Below the pieces are notes generated by a model. That model did no database searches. It was given only the letters and a program-made list of their open reading frames with translations, and had not been told where the DNA came from. 64,000 nucleotides of DNA, from assembly GCF_902506205.1 (NCBI RefSeq), contig NZ_LR732816.1:2590537-2654536 (forward strand), read 5' to 3'. Positions 55,665-64,000 of the stretch are shown here, in pieces; positions within the stretch are counted from its first letter, which is position 1; each line of letters begins with the position of its first letter. The position numbers were made by a program, and so were the translations under genes. The stretch comes from Brevundimonas sp. G8. Its GTDB lineage: Bacteria > Pseudomonadota > Alphaproteobacteria > Caulobacterales > Caulobacteraceae.

Positions 55665-57902
55665 ATGCTTCGCCAAGCCCTTCTGGCCGCCACCGTCAGC
55701 GGCATCGCCCTGTTGAGCGCCGGCTCGGTTCTCGCCCAGACGACGGACACCAATGTCGAAGCCGCCGGCGTCGACGACATCGTCGTCACCGCCCAGCGCC
55801 GCAGCGAAAACATCCGCGAGGTGCCGTTCGCCGTCACCGCCCTGAACACCCAGACCCTGCAGGACATCTCGGCCGGCGGCGCCGACATCCTGTCGCTGTC
55901 GGCGCGCGTGCCCAGCCTTCAGGTCGAGAGCTCGAACGGCCGCTACGCCCCGCGCTTCTACATCCGCGGCCTGGGCAATGTGGACTTCGACTTCACCGCC
56001 TCGCAGCCGGTTTCGGTGGTGCTGGACAATGTCGTGCTGGAGAGCGTCTATCTGAAGGGCTTCCCACTCTTCGACGTGCAGCAGTTGGAAGTCCTGCGTG
56101 GTCCGCAAGGCACGCTGTTCGGCCGCAACACCCCCGCTGGCGTCGTCAAGATCGACACCGTCAAGCCGTCGGACGACTTCACCGGGTTTGGCTCGCTAAC
56201 CTACGGCAACCTGGGTTCCGCCCGGGCCGAGGCGGCCGTCACCCTGCCGGCGTCTGACACGCTTCAGGTGCGCGGCGCCATCCTGTGGAACCACCGCGAC
56301 GACTGGGTGAACAACGCCTTCAACCCGTCCTTCGCCAATGCGGACAAGGATGATCTGGGCGGCTTCAACGATCTGGCCGCGCGCGTTCACGTCGCCTGGA
56401 CCCCCACCGATCGTCTCTCGACCCTGCTGACGCTTCAGGCTCGCGACTATGACGGCACGGGCACGATGAACCGCGCCAACGCCCTGACCAAGGGGTCGAA
56501 CGAACTGAACGGAAACTTCGACCGTGACACCGTCTATTATGACGGCGGCCGCAACAACTTCCAGAAGCAGAAGACCACCTCGCAGTCGATTCAGGTCGCC
56601 TATGATTTCGGCCCCGCCACCCTGACCGGCATCGTCGGTTCGTACCAGGGCTGGTCCCAGGGCGACGGCGACATCGACGGCGGCGTGGCCACGGCTCCGG
56701 CGACGGCGCCTTTCAAGACCCCGTTCAACTCCGAGACCGGCACCCTCTCCAGCGACCTGCTGCAGAACACCTATGAGCTGCGCCTGGCGTCGAACGGCGA
56801 CGGCCGGGTCGGCTGGCAGGTCGGCGCCTTCTATTGGGACGAGCGGATCAACCTGGTCTCCGGCACCTTCAACGGCACGGGCAACCCCGCGCCGACGCGG
56901 GTGACCGACATCGTGCAGAAGTCGGATTCCTGGTCGGTGTTCGGACAAGGCAGCTACAAGCTGACGGACGCTTTGAAGGTGACGGCGGGCGTGCGCTACA
57001 CCGACGACAACCGCGACTACAACGGGCGGATCGTGTTTGGGACGGGCGCTGGCGGCACGGGCGCCGTCTCCGTCGGCGACGAGCAGGTCAGCTGGGACGT
57101 CAGCGCCCTCTATCAGGTCAACGACAGCCTCAACCTGTTTGCGCGCGCGGCCAAGGGTTATCGCGGTCCGTCGATCCAGGGCCGCAACCTGCCCGTCCTG
57201 ACGACGGCCGATTCCGAGACGGTCATGTCGTACGAGACCGGCCTGAAGGCCCGCCTGCTGGACGGCCGCGCACGCTTCAACGCGACGGCCTATGTCTATG
57301 AGGTCAGCGACATGCAGTTCACCGCCATCGGCGGCGCGGACAACTCGAACCGCCTGATCAACGCCGACAAGGGCGAGGGTTACGGCCTGGAACTGGATGG
57401 CGACATCTATCTGGGCGCGGGCTTCAGCCTGTCGGCCGGCGCCGCCTGGAACCACACCGAGATCAAGGACAGCGACCTGCTGGTGGCCATCTGCGGCGCC
57501 AACTGCACCGTCACCGATCCGATCGTGACCGTGGGCACGACCCGTCGCGCCAACATCGACGGCAACCCCTTCCCGCAGGCGCCGGAATACACCGCCAACC
57601 TGACGCTGAACTATGTCCGGTCGCTGGGCAACGACACCGAGCTCTTCGCCTCGACCGACTGGGTCATGCAGAAGGACTTCAACCTGTTCCTGTATGAATC
57701 GGTCGAGTTCATGCAGGACACGGCGTTCGAAGGCGGCCTGCGCGCAGGCTGGCGCGACCTGAACCGCGGCATCGAGGCGGCCGCCTATGTCCGCAACATC
57801 ACTGACGAAGAGAACGTGATCGGCGGCATCGATTTCAACAACTTGACCGCCTTCGTCAACGAACCGCGCACCTACGGCGTGCAGCTGACCAAGCGGTTCT
57901 GA
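55665..57902 (+). CDS. TonB-dependent outer membrane receptor (FecA/FyuA-like)
   Basis: A 745-residue receptor: signal peptide (about 1-25, ending VLAQ), TonB-box-like DDIVVTAQRRSENIREVP (about 36-53), plug with FYIRGLGNVDFDF and RGPQGTLFGRNTPAGVVKI, and a barrel ending TYGVQLTKRF with terminal Phe. The RSENIREVP motif is common in Caulobacterales and sphingomonad receptors with unknown ligands. ATG 55665 follows AAGGAAA. Not preceded by a riboswitch. It is divergent from the metallophosphatase. Confidence 0.94.
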   Translation: MLRQALLAATVSGIALLSAGSVLAQTTDTNVEAAGVDDIVVTAQRRSENIREVPFAVTALNTQTLQDISAGGADILSLSARVPSLQVESSNGRYAPRFYIRGLGNVDFDFTASQPVSVVLDNVVLESVYLKGFPLFDVQQLEVLRGPQGTLFGRNTPAGVVKIDTVKPSDDFTGFGSLTYGNLGSARAEAAVTLPASDTLQVRGAILWNHRDDWVNNAFNPSFANADKDDLGGFNDLAARVHVAWTPTDRLSTLLTLQARDYDGTGTMNRANALTKGSNELNGNFDRDTVYYDGGRNNFQKQKTTSQSIQVAYDFGPATLTGIVGSYQGWSQGDGDIDGGVATAPATAPFKTPFNSETGTLSSDLLQNTYELRLASNGDGRVGWQVGAFYWDERINLVSGTFNGTGNPAPTRVTDIVQKSDSWSVFGQGSYKLTDALKVTAGVRYTDDNRDYNGRIVFGTGAGGTGAVSVGDEQVSWDVSALYQVNDSLNLFARAAKGYRGPSIQGRNLPVLTTADSETVMSYETGLKARLLDGRARFNATAYVYEVSDMQFTAIGGADNSNRLINADKGEGYGLELDGDIYLGAGFSLSAGAAWNHTEIKDSDLLVAICGANCTVTDPIVTVGTTRRANIDGNPFPQAPEYTANLTLNYVRSLGNDTELFASTDWVMQKDFNLFLYESVEFMQDTAFEGGLRAGWRDLNRGIEAAAYVRNITDEENVIGGIDFNNLTAFVNEPRTYGVQLTKRF

Positions 57903-58308
57903 TCGACATGCATTGAGGCGTCGATCTGCAAGGCTGCGGATCGACGTCTTTTCGCATCGTCCAGAATATGTCCATTGCGGATTGCTCCGCTATGGGCCTC
58001 GCAACGCAGCAGCGACATAGGCTTTCCAGTGCGGATGCTGGACTGGTTTTTAGACTGATTTGTCTGATTATCCTGGTCGCCATGGCCATTCTCTGCACGT
58101 TGAAAAGCCAAACCTGATGAAATCCACACCTTCGGGCTGTTGCTGGCCGTCGCCGGCGGTCTGCTGCGCAGGATAGGAGTCGTCTTCCAGGTCCGTCGCT
58201 GCTGATCCCGACCTGACCTGCGCAAATGACGCAGCTGCGCCGCAAATAAGCCGTGAACCATTCGGCGATCAGACGGTTAGCCAAGCCAGACCTTAGGGAA
58301 GGGCCCAG
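57903..58308. other. Gap between receptor and DUF2231 gene
   Basis: 406 bases. No terminator or promoter stands out. The only candidate is the small ORF listed at 57968-58117; the longer minus-strand frames look like shadows. Confidence 0.4.
57968..58117 (+). CDS. Candidate 49-residue single-helix membrane protein
   Basis: ATG to TGA gives a protein whose residues about 27-45 form one hydrophobic helix (GLVFRLICLIILVAMAILC), with a polar N-terminus and a short basic tail (KSQT). Small proteins of this shape are common but hard to prove. No strong ribosome-binding sequence precedes the ATG. Confidence 0.3.
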   Translation: MSIADCSAMGLATQQRHRLSSADAGLVFRLICLIILVAMAILCTLKSQT

Positions 58309-58722
58309 ATGAACACCCACGGACTATCAGGCGCGGTCGTGCGACCCCTGCACGGCCTTTTGCTGGCGTTTCCAATCGCCCTGTTCACCTTCGCCCTGTT
58401 CACCGACATCGCCTATCTGAAGACGGCCGAGGTTCAGTGGACCAACTTCTCGGCCTGGCTGATCACTGGGGCGCTAGTGTTCGGCGGGTTGGCTGGCGTC
58501 TTCTCGATTATCGATTTCGTGCTCGGCCGGTCGCGTCGTGCGCTGATCCATGTCGTCGCCCTGGCCCTGGCCTGGGTGCTGGGCCTGGTGAACGCCTTCA
58601 AGCATAGCCAGGACGCCTGGAGCTCGGTCGGCGCCTTTGGCCTGATCCTGTCCATCCTCTGCACAATCCTGGTCCTGGTCGCCGGCTGGACCGCCTATGC
58701 CGCGCGGGAGAGCGTCCGATGA
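58309..58722 (+). CDS. DUF2231 family membrane protein
   Basis: A 137-residue protein with four hydrophobic helices: PLHGLLLAFPIALFTFALFTD at the start is the DUF2231 signature, and SAWLITGALVFGGLAGVFSIID follows (seen here in part as ALVFGGLAGVFSIIDF). The family is often found beside sorbosone-dehydrogenase-like or electron-transfer genes. The stop overlaps the next gene by ATGA, so it may give that lipoprotein a membrane partner. Confidence 0.88.
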   Translation: MNTHGLSGAVVRPLHGLLLAFPIALFTFALFTDIAYLKTAEVQWTNFSAWLITGALVFGGLAGVFSIIDFVLGRSRRALIHVVALALAWVLGLVNAFKHSQDAWSSVGAFGLILSILCTILVLVAGWTAYAARESVR

Positions 58723-60026
58723 ACAAGAACCTGCTCGCAGCCAGCGCCGCAACCCTCGCCATGGCCCTGACCGTCGCCTCGTGCGGCAACGCCAGCGATC
58801 CCAAACTAAATCAGACCGGCGCCACGCCCGACCTGCCCCAGGTCAACGAGACCCTGGTCCCGGCGATGAAGATCAGCCCGCCCGCCGGCTGGAACGGCGA
58901 GACGCCGACCGTGCCTGCAGGCTTCACCGTCAGCGCCTTCGCCACCGACCTTAAGATTCCGCGCCAGATGCTGGTCCTGCCCAACGGCGACGTCCTGATC
59001 GCTGAGGGGCGTGGCGGCCATGCCCCGGCCATGCGGCCCAAGGACGTCATCGCCGGCGTGATCAAGAAACAGGGCAACACCAAGATCGCCGGCGGCAACC
59101 GCATCACCCTGCTGCGCGACGCCAATAACGACGGCATCCCCGAACTGCGCACCGTCCTGGTCGAGAACCTGGATGCGCCCTACGGCCTGGCCTATGTCGA
59201 CGGTTCCCTTTACGTCGCCGAACAGGGCGCGCTGGTCCGCTTCGCCTTCCAGCCCGGGCAGACCGGCATCGCGACGCCGGCCGAGCGCGTCACCGAACTG
59301 CCTTCGCGCATCAACCACCACTGGACCAAGTCCCTGACCGTCAGCGCCGACGGGACAAAGCTCTATGTCGGCATCGGCTCCAACTCCAACATCGGCGAGC
59401 GCGGCATGGCCGTGGAGGAAGAGCGCGCCGTGGTCTGGGAAATCGACCGCGCGACCGGCGCGCGCCGGACAATCGCCACCGGCATCCGCAACCCGACCGC
59501 CCTGGCGATCGAACCGACGACCAGCCTGTTGTGGTCGGTGGTCAACGAGCGCGACGAGCTGGGCCCGCAACTGGTGCCGGACTATCTGACCCAGGTGAAG
59601 GATGGCGCTTTCTACGGCTGGCCCTACAGCTATTGGGGCCAGAACCGCGATCCGCGCGTGATGCCGCAAAACCCGGAGATGGTGGCCAAGGCCATCGCGC
59701 CGGACTACGCCCTGGGATCGCACGTCGCGGCGCTGGGCATCGACTTCGCGCGCAACGGCGGCTTCGGCGGTGCGTTTTCCAACGGCGCTTTCATCGGCAT
59801 GCACGGCAGCTGGAACCGACAAGATCCGTCTGGCTACAAGGTCGCCTGGGTGCCCTTCAACGGTGGTCGCCCCGCCGGCCCGCCGGTCGATTTCGCCACC
59901 GGCTTCCTGAAGAACGGCGAGGCGCGCGGCCGCCCGGTCGGAGTCGCCTTCGACCCTAACAAGCGCGTCCTGCTGGTCGCCGACGACCTGTCCAATACCG
60001 TTTGGCGCATCGCCCCGGCACGCTGA
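58719..60026 (+). CDS. Sorbosone-dehydrogenase-like beta-propeller lipoprotein (soluble glucose dehydrogenase family)
   Basis: A 435-residue protein with a lipobox-type signal (LTVASCGN, about residue 22). The beta-propeller shows IPRQMLVLPNGDVLIAEGRG, HHWTKSLTVSADGTKLYVGI, GIRNPTALAIEP and ARGRPVGVAFDP, the layout of PQQ-dependent sugar dehydrogenases. Family members oxidise aldoses or sorbosone in the periplasm. Whether PQQ is bound here is not shown, and no PQQ synthesis gene is in the window. Confidence 0.88.
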   Translation: MNKNLLAASAATLAMALTVASCGNASDPKLNQTGATPDLPQVNETLVPAMKISPPAGWNGETPTVPAGFTVSAFATDLKIPRQMLVLPNGDVLIAEGRGGHAPAMRPKDVIAGVIKKQGNTKIAGGNRITLLRDANNDGIPELRTVLVENLDAPYGLAYVDGSLYVAEQGALVRFAFQPGQTGIATPAERVTELPSRINHHWTKSLTVSADGTKLYVGIGSNSNIGERGMAVEEERAVVWEIDRATGARRTIATGIRNPTALAIEPTTSLLWSVVNERDELGPQLVPDYLTQVKDGAFYGWPYSYWGQNRDPRVMPQNPEMVAKAIAPDYALGSHVAALGIDFARNGGFGGAFSNGAFIGMHGSWNRQDPSGYKVAWVPFNGGRPAGPPVDFATGFLKNGEARGRPVGVAFDPNKRVLLVADDLSNTVWRIAPAR

Positions 60027-60032
60027 ACGGAA

Positions 60033-60070
60033 AACGGCTCACCCCTGCGTTTGGGTGAGCCGTTGGTTTC
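60033..60070 (+). terminator. Terminator after the sugar-dehydrogenase-like gene
   Basis: A perfect 12-bp stem, AACGGCTCACCC (60033-60044) with GGGTGAGCCGTT (60053-60064), 8-base loop, followed by GGTTTC. Confidence 0.7.
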
Positions 60071-60145
60071 GGCGCAAGTTGCTAGCTGGAAGCGTCGTTC
60101 AGACAGCGAACGCCGCCGGCATGTGTAAGGGTGAGGTCCGCCTGT

Positions 60146-60484
60146 TCAGGGCGTGAAGTCGATGGTGCGCTCGAAGGGCGCGTCGACCGCTCGACCTCGT
60201 TCCAGGATCGGCGTGACTTCCGCGCCGTCCATCAAAGCCAAAGCCGCTTCTCCAAAGCCCAGACCCGGGCGCGTTTCTTCCAAAACAACGCAGTCCGTCA
60301 CATGGCCCGACGCCAGCGCGGTGCAGCGCAGACGAACGCTGAAACGCTCGGTGGAGGTCTGCAGTGCGACCGTCTGCTCCACGGCAGGCTTGGGCGCGGC
60401 GTACAAGGCGGCGTCCTTGAGCATGGGCGCACTCGGAGCGCTCAGCAACGTGGTGATCAGGGTCAGGCTGAGGGTCAGGGTCAT
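60146..60484 (-). CDS. Small secreted protein with TonB-C-like domain
   Basis: A 112-residue protein with a signal peptide (about 1-16). The mature part resembles the C-terminal TonB domain: FSVRLRCTALASGHVTDCVV, then GLGFGEAALALMDGAEVTP and the end FERTIDFTP. The proline-rich linker and membrane anchor of a real TonB are absent, so it is a free-standing domain. The two Cys in RCTALASGHVTDC may form a disulfide. Role unknown. Confidence 0.7.
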   Translation of the reverse strand: MTLTLSLTLITTLLSAPSAPMLKDAALYAAPKPAVEQTVALQTSTERFSVRLRCTALASGHVTDCVVLEETRPGLGFGEAALALMDGAEVTPILERGRAVDAPFERTIDFTP

Positions 60485-60596
60485 GGCAGGCCTCGTTCGC
60501 CTTCTATTAAGATTTGCGCCCGACCTCCGTTCCCTGAAATCTGGAAAACTCGGCCAGATGCGTCAGAAAAAACACACCGCTATCCGTACGCTGCGC

Positions 60597-61472
60597 TCAG
60601 AACGGTTTGAGACTGGCCTGGCGGGTTTCGCACAGCCTCTTCAGCCAAGTTCGAACCGTGCGCATACGGGCGGTGTCGTGAACGTCGCGGTGGGTGGCCA
60701 GCCAGAAGCGGCGCTCGATCAGGATGGACGGCAGGACGCGCACCAGACCCTCGGCCAGGAAGCAGGGCAGGACGCCGATGCCGCCGCCGGCCGCGATGAT
60801 CTCCTTCTGGGCGCGGATCGAGGACGAGGCGACGTGGGGCGTCAGGCCGGGGCGCACCTCGTCTAGATAGCGCAGCTCGGGCGCATAGATCAGGTCGTCG
60901 ATATAGCCGACGATGTCGAAAGCGGTCAGGTCGTCGACAGTCTGGGGCGCGCCGTGCTGCGCCACGTGGTCGGGCGAGGCGTAGAGAGCCAGCTGATAGG
61001 GCGTCAGCGGCTCTACGATCAGGCGCGCGGCGTCGGGCGCGGCCAGGGTGATCGCCATGTCCACCTCGCGTCGGGTCGGCGACAGGAAGCCGGACGTGGC
61101 CGCCAGTTCGATCCGCAGGCCGGGGCTGGCGCGGCGCAAGGCGGGCAGGGCGGGAGCCACGATACTGACGCCGAACCCTTCCGAGGCGCTGATGCGCACG
61201 ACGCCGGCCAAGGTGTCGGCCTGGGTCACGCGGGCGGCGGCCTCCATCGCGCTTTCGGCCTCCAGCCCCATGTCGAGCAACTGGGCGCCCGCCGCCGTCA
61301 GCTGAAGGCCGGTGGTGGATCGGACGACGAGGGTGGACTTCAGCGTGCTTTCCAGCCGCGCCACGCGTCGCCCGACGGTGGCGGCATCGACGCCCAAGCG
61401 CACGGCCGCGCCGCCCAGCGAGCCCGCCCGCGCTGCGGCGATGAAGATGCGAAGGTCGTCCCAATCGAACAT
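60597..61472 (-). CDS. LysR family transcriptional regulator
   Basis: A 291-residue regulator: helix-turn-helix about residues 4-60 (FIAAARAGSLGGAAVRLGVD, VGRRVARLE), then a periplasmic-binding-like effector domain. It is divergent from mmsA with 119 bases between, the standard position for a LysR activator of the neighbouring catabolic operon. The effector is unknown; a branched-chain catabolite such as a semialdehyde or its acid would fit (inference). Confidence 0.93.
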   Translation of the reverse strand: MFDWDDLRIFIAAARAGSLGGAAVRLGVDAATVGRRVARLESTLKSTLVVRSTTGLQLTAAGAQLLDMGLEAESAMEAAARVTQADTLAGVVRISASEGFGVSIVAPALPALRRASPGLRIELAATSGFLSPTRREVDMAITLAAPDAARLIVEPLTPYQLALYASPDHVAQHGAPQTVDDLTAFDIVGYIDDLIYAPELRYLDEVRPGLTPHVASSSIRAQKEIIAAGGGIGVLPCFLAEGLVRVLPSILIERRFWLATHRDVHDTARMRTVRTWLKRLCETRQASLKPF

Positions 61473-61489
61473 CGGCGGATCATCCGGTC

Positions 61490-61525
61490 ATGCAAAAATG
61501 CAGAAAGCTGGCTGCAACTTTGCAT
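61490..61525. promoter_or_regulatory. Palindromic operator between lysR and mmsA
   Basis: Two 14-base arms, ATGCAAAAATGCAG (61490-61503) and CTGCAACTTTGCAT (61512-61525), match at 12 positions as an inverted repeat around an 8-base spacer. This is a strong LysR-type or other dimer-binding site. Confidence 0.65.
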
Positions 61526-61591
61526 TATCGCACCTGGGGTGTGGGGTGATAGCCATAGGCGAACAAAAGAACGATCAGGGAGATCCAGGCC

Positions 61592-63094
61592 ATGCGCGAC
61601 ATCCGCCACTTCATCGACGGTGCGGCCTTCGACGGCGCGTCCGGGCGTTTCGGCGACGTGTTCGATCCCAACACCGGCGAGGTCCAGGCGCGCGTGCAAC
61701 TGGCCACGACTGGCGAGGTCGACCGGGCGGTTCAGGCGGCGCAGAACGCCTTCGACGGCTGGGCCTCGACCAATCCCCAGCGCCGCGCCCGCGTCATGTT
61801 CGACTTCAAACGCCTGGTCGAGGCGCGGATGGACGAACTGGCCGAGCTGCTGTCCAGCGAGCACGGCAAGGTCATCGCCGACTCCAAGGGCGACATCCAG
61901 CGCGGGCTGGAGGTGATCGAGTTCGCCTGCGGCATCCCGCACGCGCTGAAGGGCGAATATACGCAAGGCGCCGGTCCCGGCATCGACGTCTATTCGATGC
62001 GCCAGCCGCTGGGCGTGGTGGCGGGCATCACCCCGTTCAACTTCCCCGGCATGATCCCGATGTGGATGTTCGGCGTGGCCATCGCGGTGGGCAACACCTT
62101 CGTTCTGAAGCCGTCGGAACGGGACCCGTCCTTGCCGGTGCGCCTGGCCGAGCTGATGCTGGAAGCGGGCGCGCCGAACGGTGTGCTGAACGTGGTCCAC
62201 GGGGACAAGACGGCGGTGGACGCCATCCTGACCCATCCGCTGGTTCACGCCGTCAGCTTCGTCGGCTCGTCCGACATCGCCCACTATGTCTATCAAACCG
62301 GCGCCGCCAACCATAAGCGGGTCCAGGCCATGGGCGGGGCCAAGAACCACGGCATCGTCCTGCCTGACGCCGACATGGATCAGGTGATCAAGGATCTGGC
62401 GGGCGCGGCGTACGGCTCTGCCGGCGAACGCTGCATGGCCCTGCCGGTCGTGGTGCCGGTCGGCAAGAAGACGGCGGACGAACTGCGCGAGCGGATGGTG
62501 GCGGAAATCCCGTCGATGCGGGTCGGCGTCTCCACCGACGCGGGCGCCCACTATGGCCCCGTCGTCACGGCCCAGCATCGCGACCGTATCGCCGGCTGGA
62601 TCGAGAAGGGCGTGCAGGAAGGCGCCGAACTGGTCGTCGATGGCCGCGACTTCAGCCTGCAGGGGCACGAGAAGGGCTATTTCATCGGCCCGTCGCTGTT
62701 CGACCATGTGAAGCCCGAGATGTCGTCCTATCAGGAGGAAATCTTCGGTCCTGTATTGCAGATCGTCCGCGCCGAGACCTTCGAGGAGGCCCTGGCCCTG
62801 CCGTCGAACCACCAGTACGGCAACGGCGTCGCCATCTTCACCCAGAACGGCCGCGCGGCGCGCGACTTCGCCGCCCGGGTCAATGTCGGCATGGTTGGCA
62901 TTAATGTGCCGATCCCGGTGCCGGTCGCCTATCACACCTTCGGCGGCTGGAAGCGATCGGCGTTCGGCGACATCAACCAGCACGGCATGGAGGGCGTCCG
63001 CTTCTGGACCAAGACCAAGACCGTTACCGCCCGCTGGCCGGACAGCGCGCTGGAGCATTCTGACAGTTCGTTCGTCATTCCGACGATGCGCTGA
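61592..63094 (+). CDS. mmsA: CoA-acylating methylmalonate-semialdehyde dehydrogenase
   Basis: A 500-residue aldehyde dehydrogenase. Catalytic Cys in GSAGERCMALPVVVPVG (about 286), NAD-binding GSSDIAHYVYQTGAANHKRV (about 228) and FNFPGMIPMWMF are typical of MmsA, which converts methylmalonate semialdehyde to propionyl-CoA in valine catabolism. HGKVIADSKGDIQRGLEVIEF (about 90-110, seen in part as SKGDIQRGLEVIEF) fits this subgroup. The acyl-CoA dehydrogenase follows 7 bases later, forming a valine operon. Confidence 0.95.
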   Translation: MRDIRHFIDGAAFDGASGRFGDVFDPNTGEVQARVQLATTGEVDRAVQAAQNAFDGWASTNPQRRARVMFDFKRLVEARMDELAELLSSEHGKVIADSKGDIQRGLEVIEFACGIPHALKGEYTQGAGPGIDVYSMRQPLGVVAGITPFNFPGMIPMWMFGVAIAVGNTFVLKPSERDPSLPVRLAELMLEAGAPNGVLNVVHGDKTAVDAILTHPLVHAVSFVGSSDIAHYVYQTGAANHKRVQAMGGAKNHGIVLPDADMDQVIKDLAGAAYGSAGERCMALPVVVPVGKKTADELRERMVAEIPSMRVGVSTDAGAHYGPVVTAQHRDRIAGWIEKGVQEGAELVVDGRDFSLQGHEKGYFIGPSLFDHVKPEMSSYQEEIFGPVLQIVRAETFEEALALPSNHQYGNGVAIFTQNGRAARDFAARVNVGMVGINVPIPVPVAYHTFGGWKRSAFGDINQHGMEGVRFWTKTKTVTARWPDSALEHSDSSFVIPTMR

Positions 63095-63101
63095 GGTCGC
63101 C

Positions 63102-64000
63102 ATGGATTTCGCCCTTACCGACGACCAGCGCGCCATTCAGGATGCGGCCCGTGCCTTTTCCGACGCCGAACTGGCGCCTCATTCGGCGCGCTGGGACGAG
63201 GACAAGCATTTCCCCGTCGATGTGATGAAGCAGGCGGCCGAGATGGGCTTCTGCGGCATCTACACCGGCGAGGAACACGGCGGCATGGCGCTGGGCCGGG
63301 TCGAGGCGGCGGTCATCTTCGAAGAGCTGTCGCGCGGCGACGTGGCGACAGCGGCCTTCATCTCGATCCACAATATGGCGACGTGGATGATCGACCGGTT
63401 CGGGTCGGACGAGTTGCGCGGGCGGTTCGTGCCGCCTCTGGTCGGCATGGACAAGATCGCGAGCTACTGCCTGACCGAGCCGGGTTCGGGGTCGGATGCG
63501 GCGGCGCTGCGGACCACGGCGGTGCGTGACGGCGACCGCTATGTGCTGAACGGGTCCAAGGCCTTCATCTCGGGCGCGGGGACCAGCGACCTGTATGTCG
63601 TCATGGTCCGCACGGGCGGGGAGGGGGCGAAGGGTGTCAGCGCCATTGTGGTCGAGGCCGGGACGCCCGGCCTGTCGTTCGGCGCGCAGGAGAAGAAGAT
63701 GGGCTGGAACGCCCAGCCGACCGCCATCGTCCAGTTCGACGACTGCCGTGTGCCGGTTGCAAATCTGCTTGGCGAGGAAGGTGCGGGTTTCCGCTACGCC
63801 ATGGCCGGACTGGACGGCGGACGGCTGAACATCGCCGCCTGTTCGCTGGGCGGTGCGCGGCTGGCGCTGGAGACCGCCCAGGATTACGTGGCGACCCGCA
63901 AACAGTTCGGCCGTCCGATCGGCGAGTTCCAGGCGCTGCAGTTCCGCCTGGCTGACATGGCGACGGACTTGGAGGCGGCGCGGCTGATGGTGCTGCGCGG
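63102..64000 (+). CDS. Acyl-CoA dehydrogenase, isobutyryl-CoA type (partial)
   Basis: At least 299 residues; it runs off the right edge. The family's ASYCLTEPGSGSDAAALRTT (about 126) and VLNGSKAFISGAGTSDLYVV flavin/substrate motifs are present, and the N-terminus is complete. Adjacent to mmsA, isobutyryl-CoA dehydrogenase in valine degradation is the best guess. The catalytic Glu lies beyond the visible part. ATG 63102 follows GAGGTCGCC. Confidence 0.9.
   Translation, partial: MDFALTDDQRAIQDAARAFSDAELAPHSARWDEDKHFPVDVMKQAAEMGFCGIYTGEEHGGMALGRVEAAVIFEELSRGDVATAAFISIHNMATWMIDRFGSDELRGRFVPPLVGMDKIASYCLTEPGSGSDAAALRTTAVRDGDRYVLNGSKAFISGAGTSDLYVVMVRTGGEGAKGVSAIVVEAGTPGLSFGAQEKKMGWNAQPTAIVQFDDCRVPVANLLGEEGAGFRYAMAGLDGGRLNIAACSLGGARLALETAQDYVATRKQFGRPIGEFQALQFRLADMATDLEAARLMVLR

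Overview
This 64 kb window is a GC-rich, densely packed bacterial chromosome segment with almost no intergenic space. GTG/TTG starts and 4-base stop/start overlaps are frequent. The mix of large TonB-dependent receptors, a CFA-synthase-like methyltransferase followed by a DUF2177 protein, octaprenyl synthase beside an NDUFAF6/phytoene-synthase-like gene, TrmFO and -35 elements of the TTGAC type suggests an alphaproteobacterium, most likely Caulobacteraceae (Brevundimonas-like). That placement is inference from gene content, not from a marker search.

Layout. 1-3.1 kb: 5' part of tamA, a proline-rich lipoprotein, an alpha-methylacyl-CoA racemase-like gene and tRNA-Lys. 3.1-15.2 kb: housekeeping and RNA-modification genes (hybrid histidine kinase, tgt, a TrmN6-like methyltransferase, polyprenyl synthase, a MarR/MFS pair, trmFO). 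15.2-18.4 kb: scoAB CoA-transferase facing a CFA-like methyltransferase, with a twin repeat between them. 18.5-26.3 kb: a polysaccharide locus with flippase, UDP-galactopyranose mutase, galactofuranosyltransferase-like GT2, O-antigen-ligase-like protein and three GT4 enzymes. 26.4-34.8 kb: cyclophilin, rlmE, guaB, RsmB-like methyltransferase, MTA/SAH nucleosidase and guaA. An AT-richer stretch just after guaA may be an integration scar.

35-38.3 kb: a two-component system divergent from a Tat/lipoprotein-type solute-binding protein with no permease nearby. 38.4-44.5 kb: a tandem glycine riboswitch leading a TonB-dependent receptor, an S9 peptidase and an exported amidohydrolase; this looks like a glycine-responsive peptide-scavenging unit. 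44.7-46.0 kb: a rearrangement junction where an S41 peptidase fragment and a GH3 beta-glucosidase fragment abut by their broken 5' ends. 46.5-48.7 kb: a membrane protein overlapping a RoxA/MauG-like di-haem cytochrome.

48.7-53.8 kb: a five-gene overlapping leftward operon (GNAT, E1-like ThiF protein, polytopic membrane protein, YghO-like GNAT, Acg-type nitroreductase). I do not recognise it as a characterised pathway; together with the riboswitch it is the best candidate for something new. 54-60.5 kb: a Tat-exported metallophosphatase, a second TonB receptor, DUF2231 plus a sorbosone-dehydrogenase-like lipoprotein, and a TonB-C-like secreted protein. 60.6-64 kb: a LysR regulator divergent from mmsA and an acyl-CoA dehydrogenase (valine-type catabolism), with a clear palindrome between them. 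No CRISPR array, rRNA operon or intact insertion sequence was seen.
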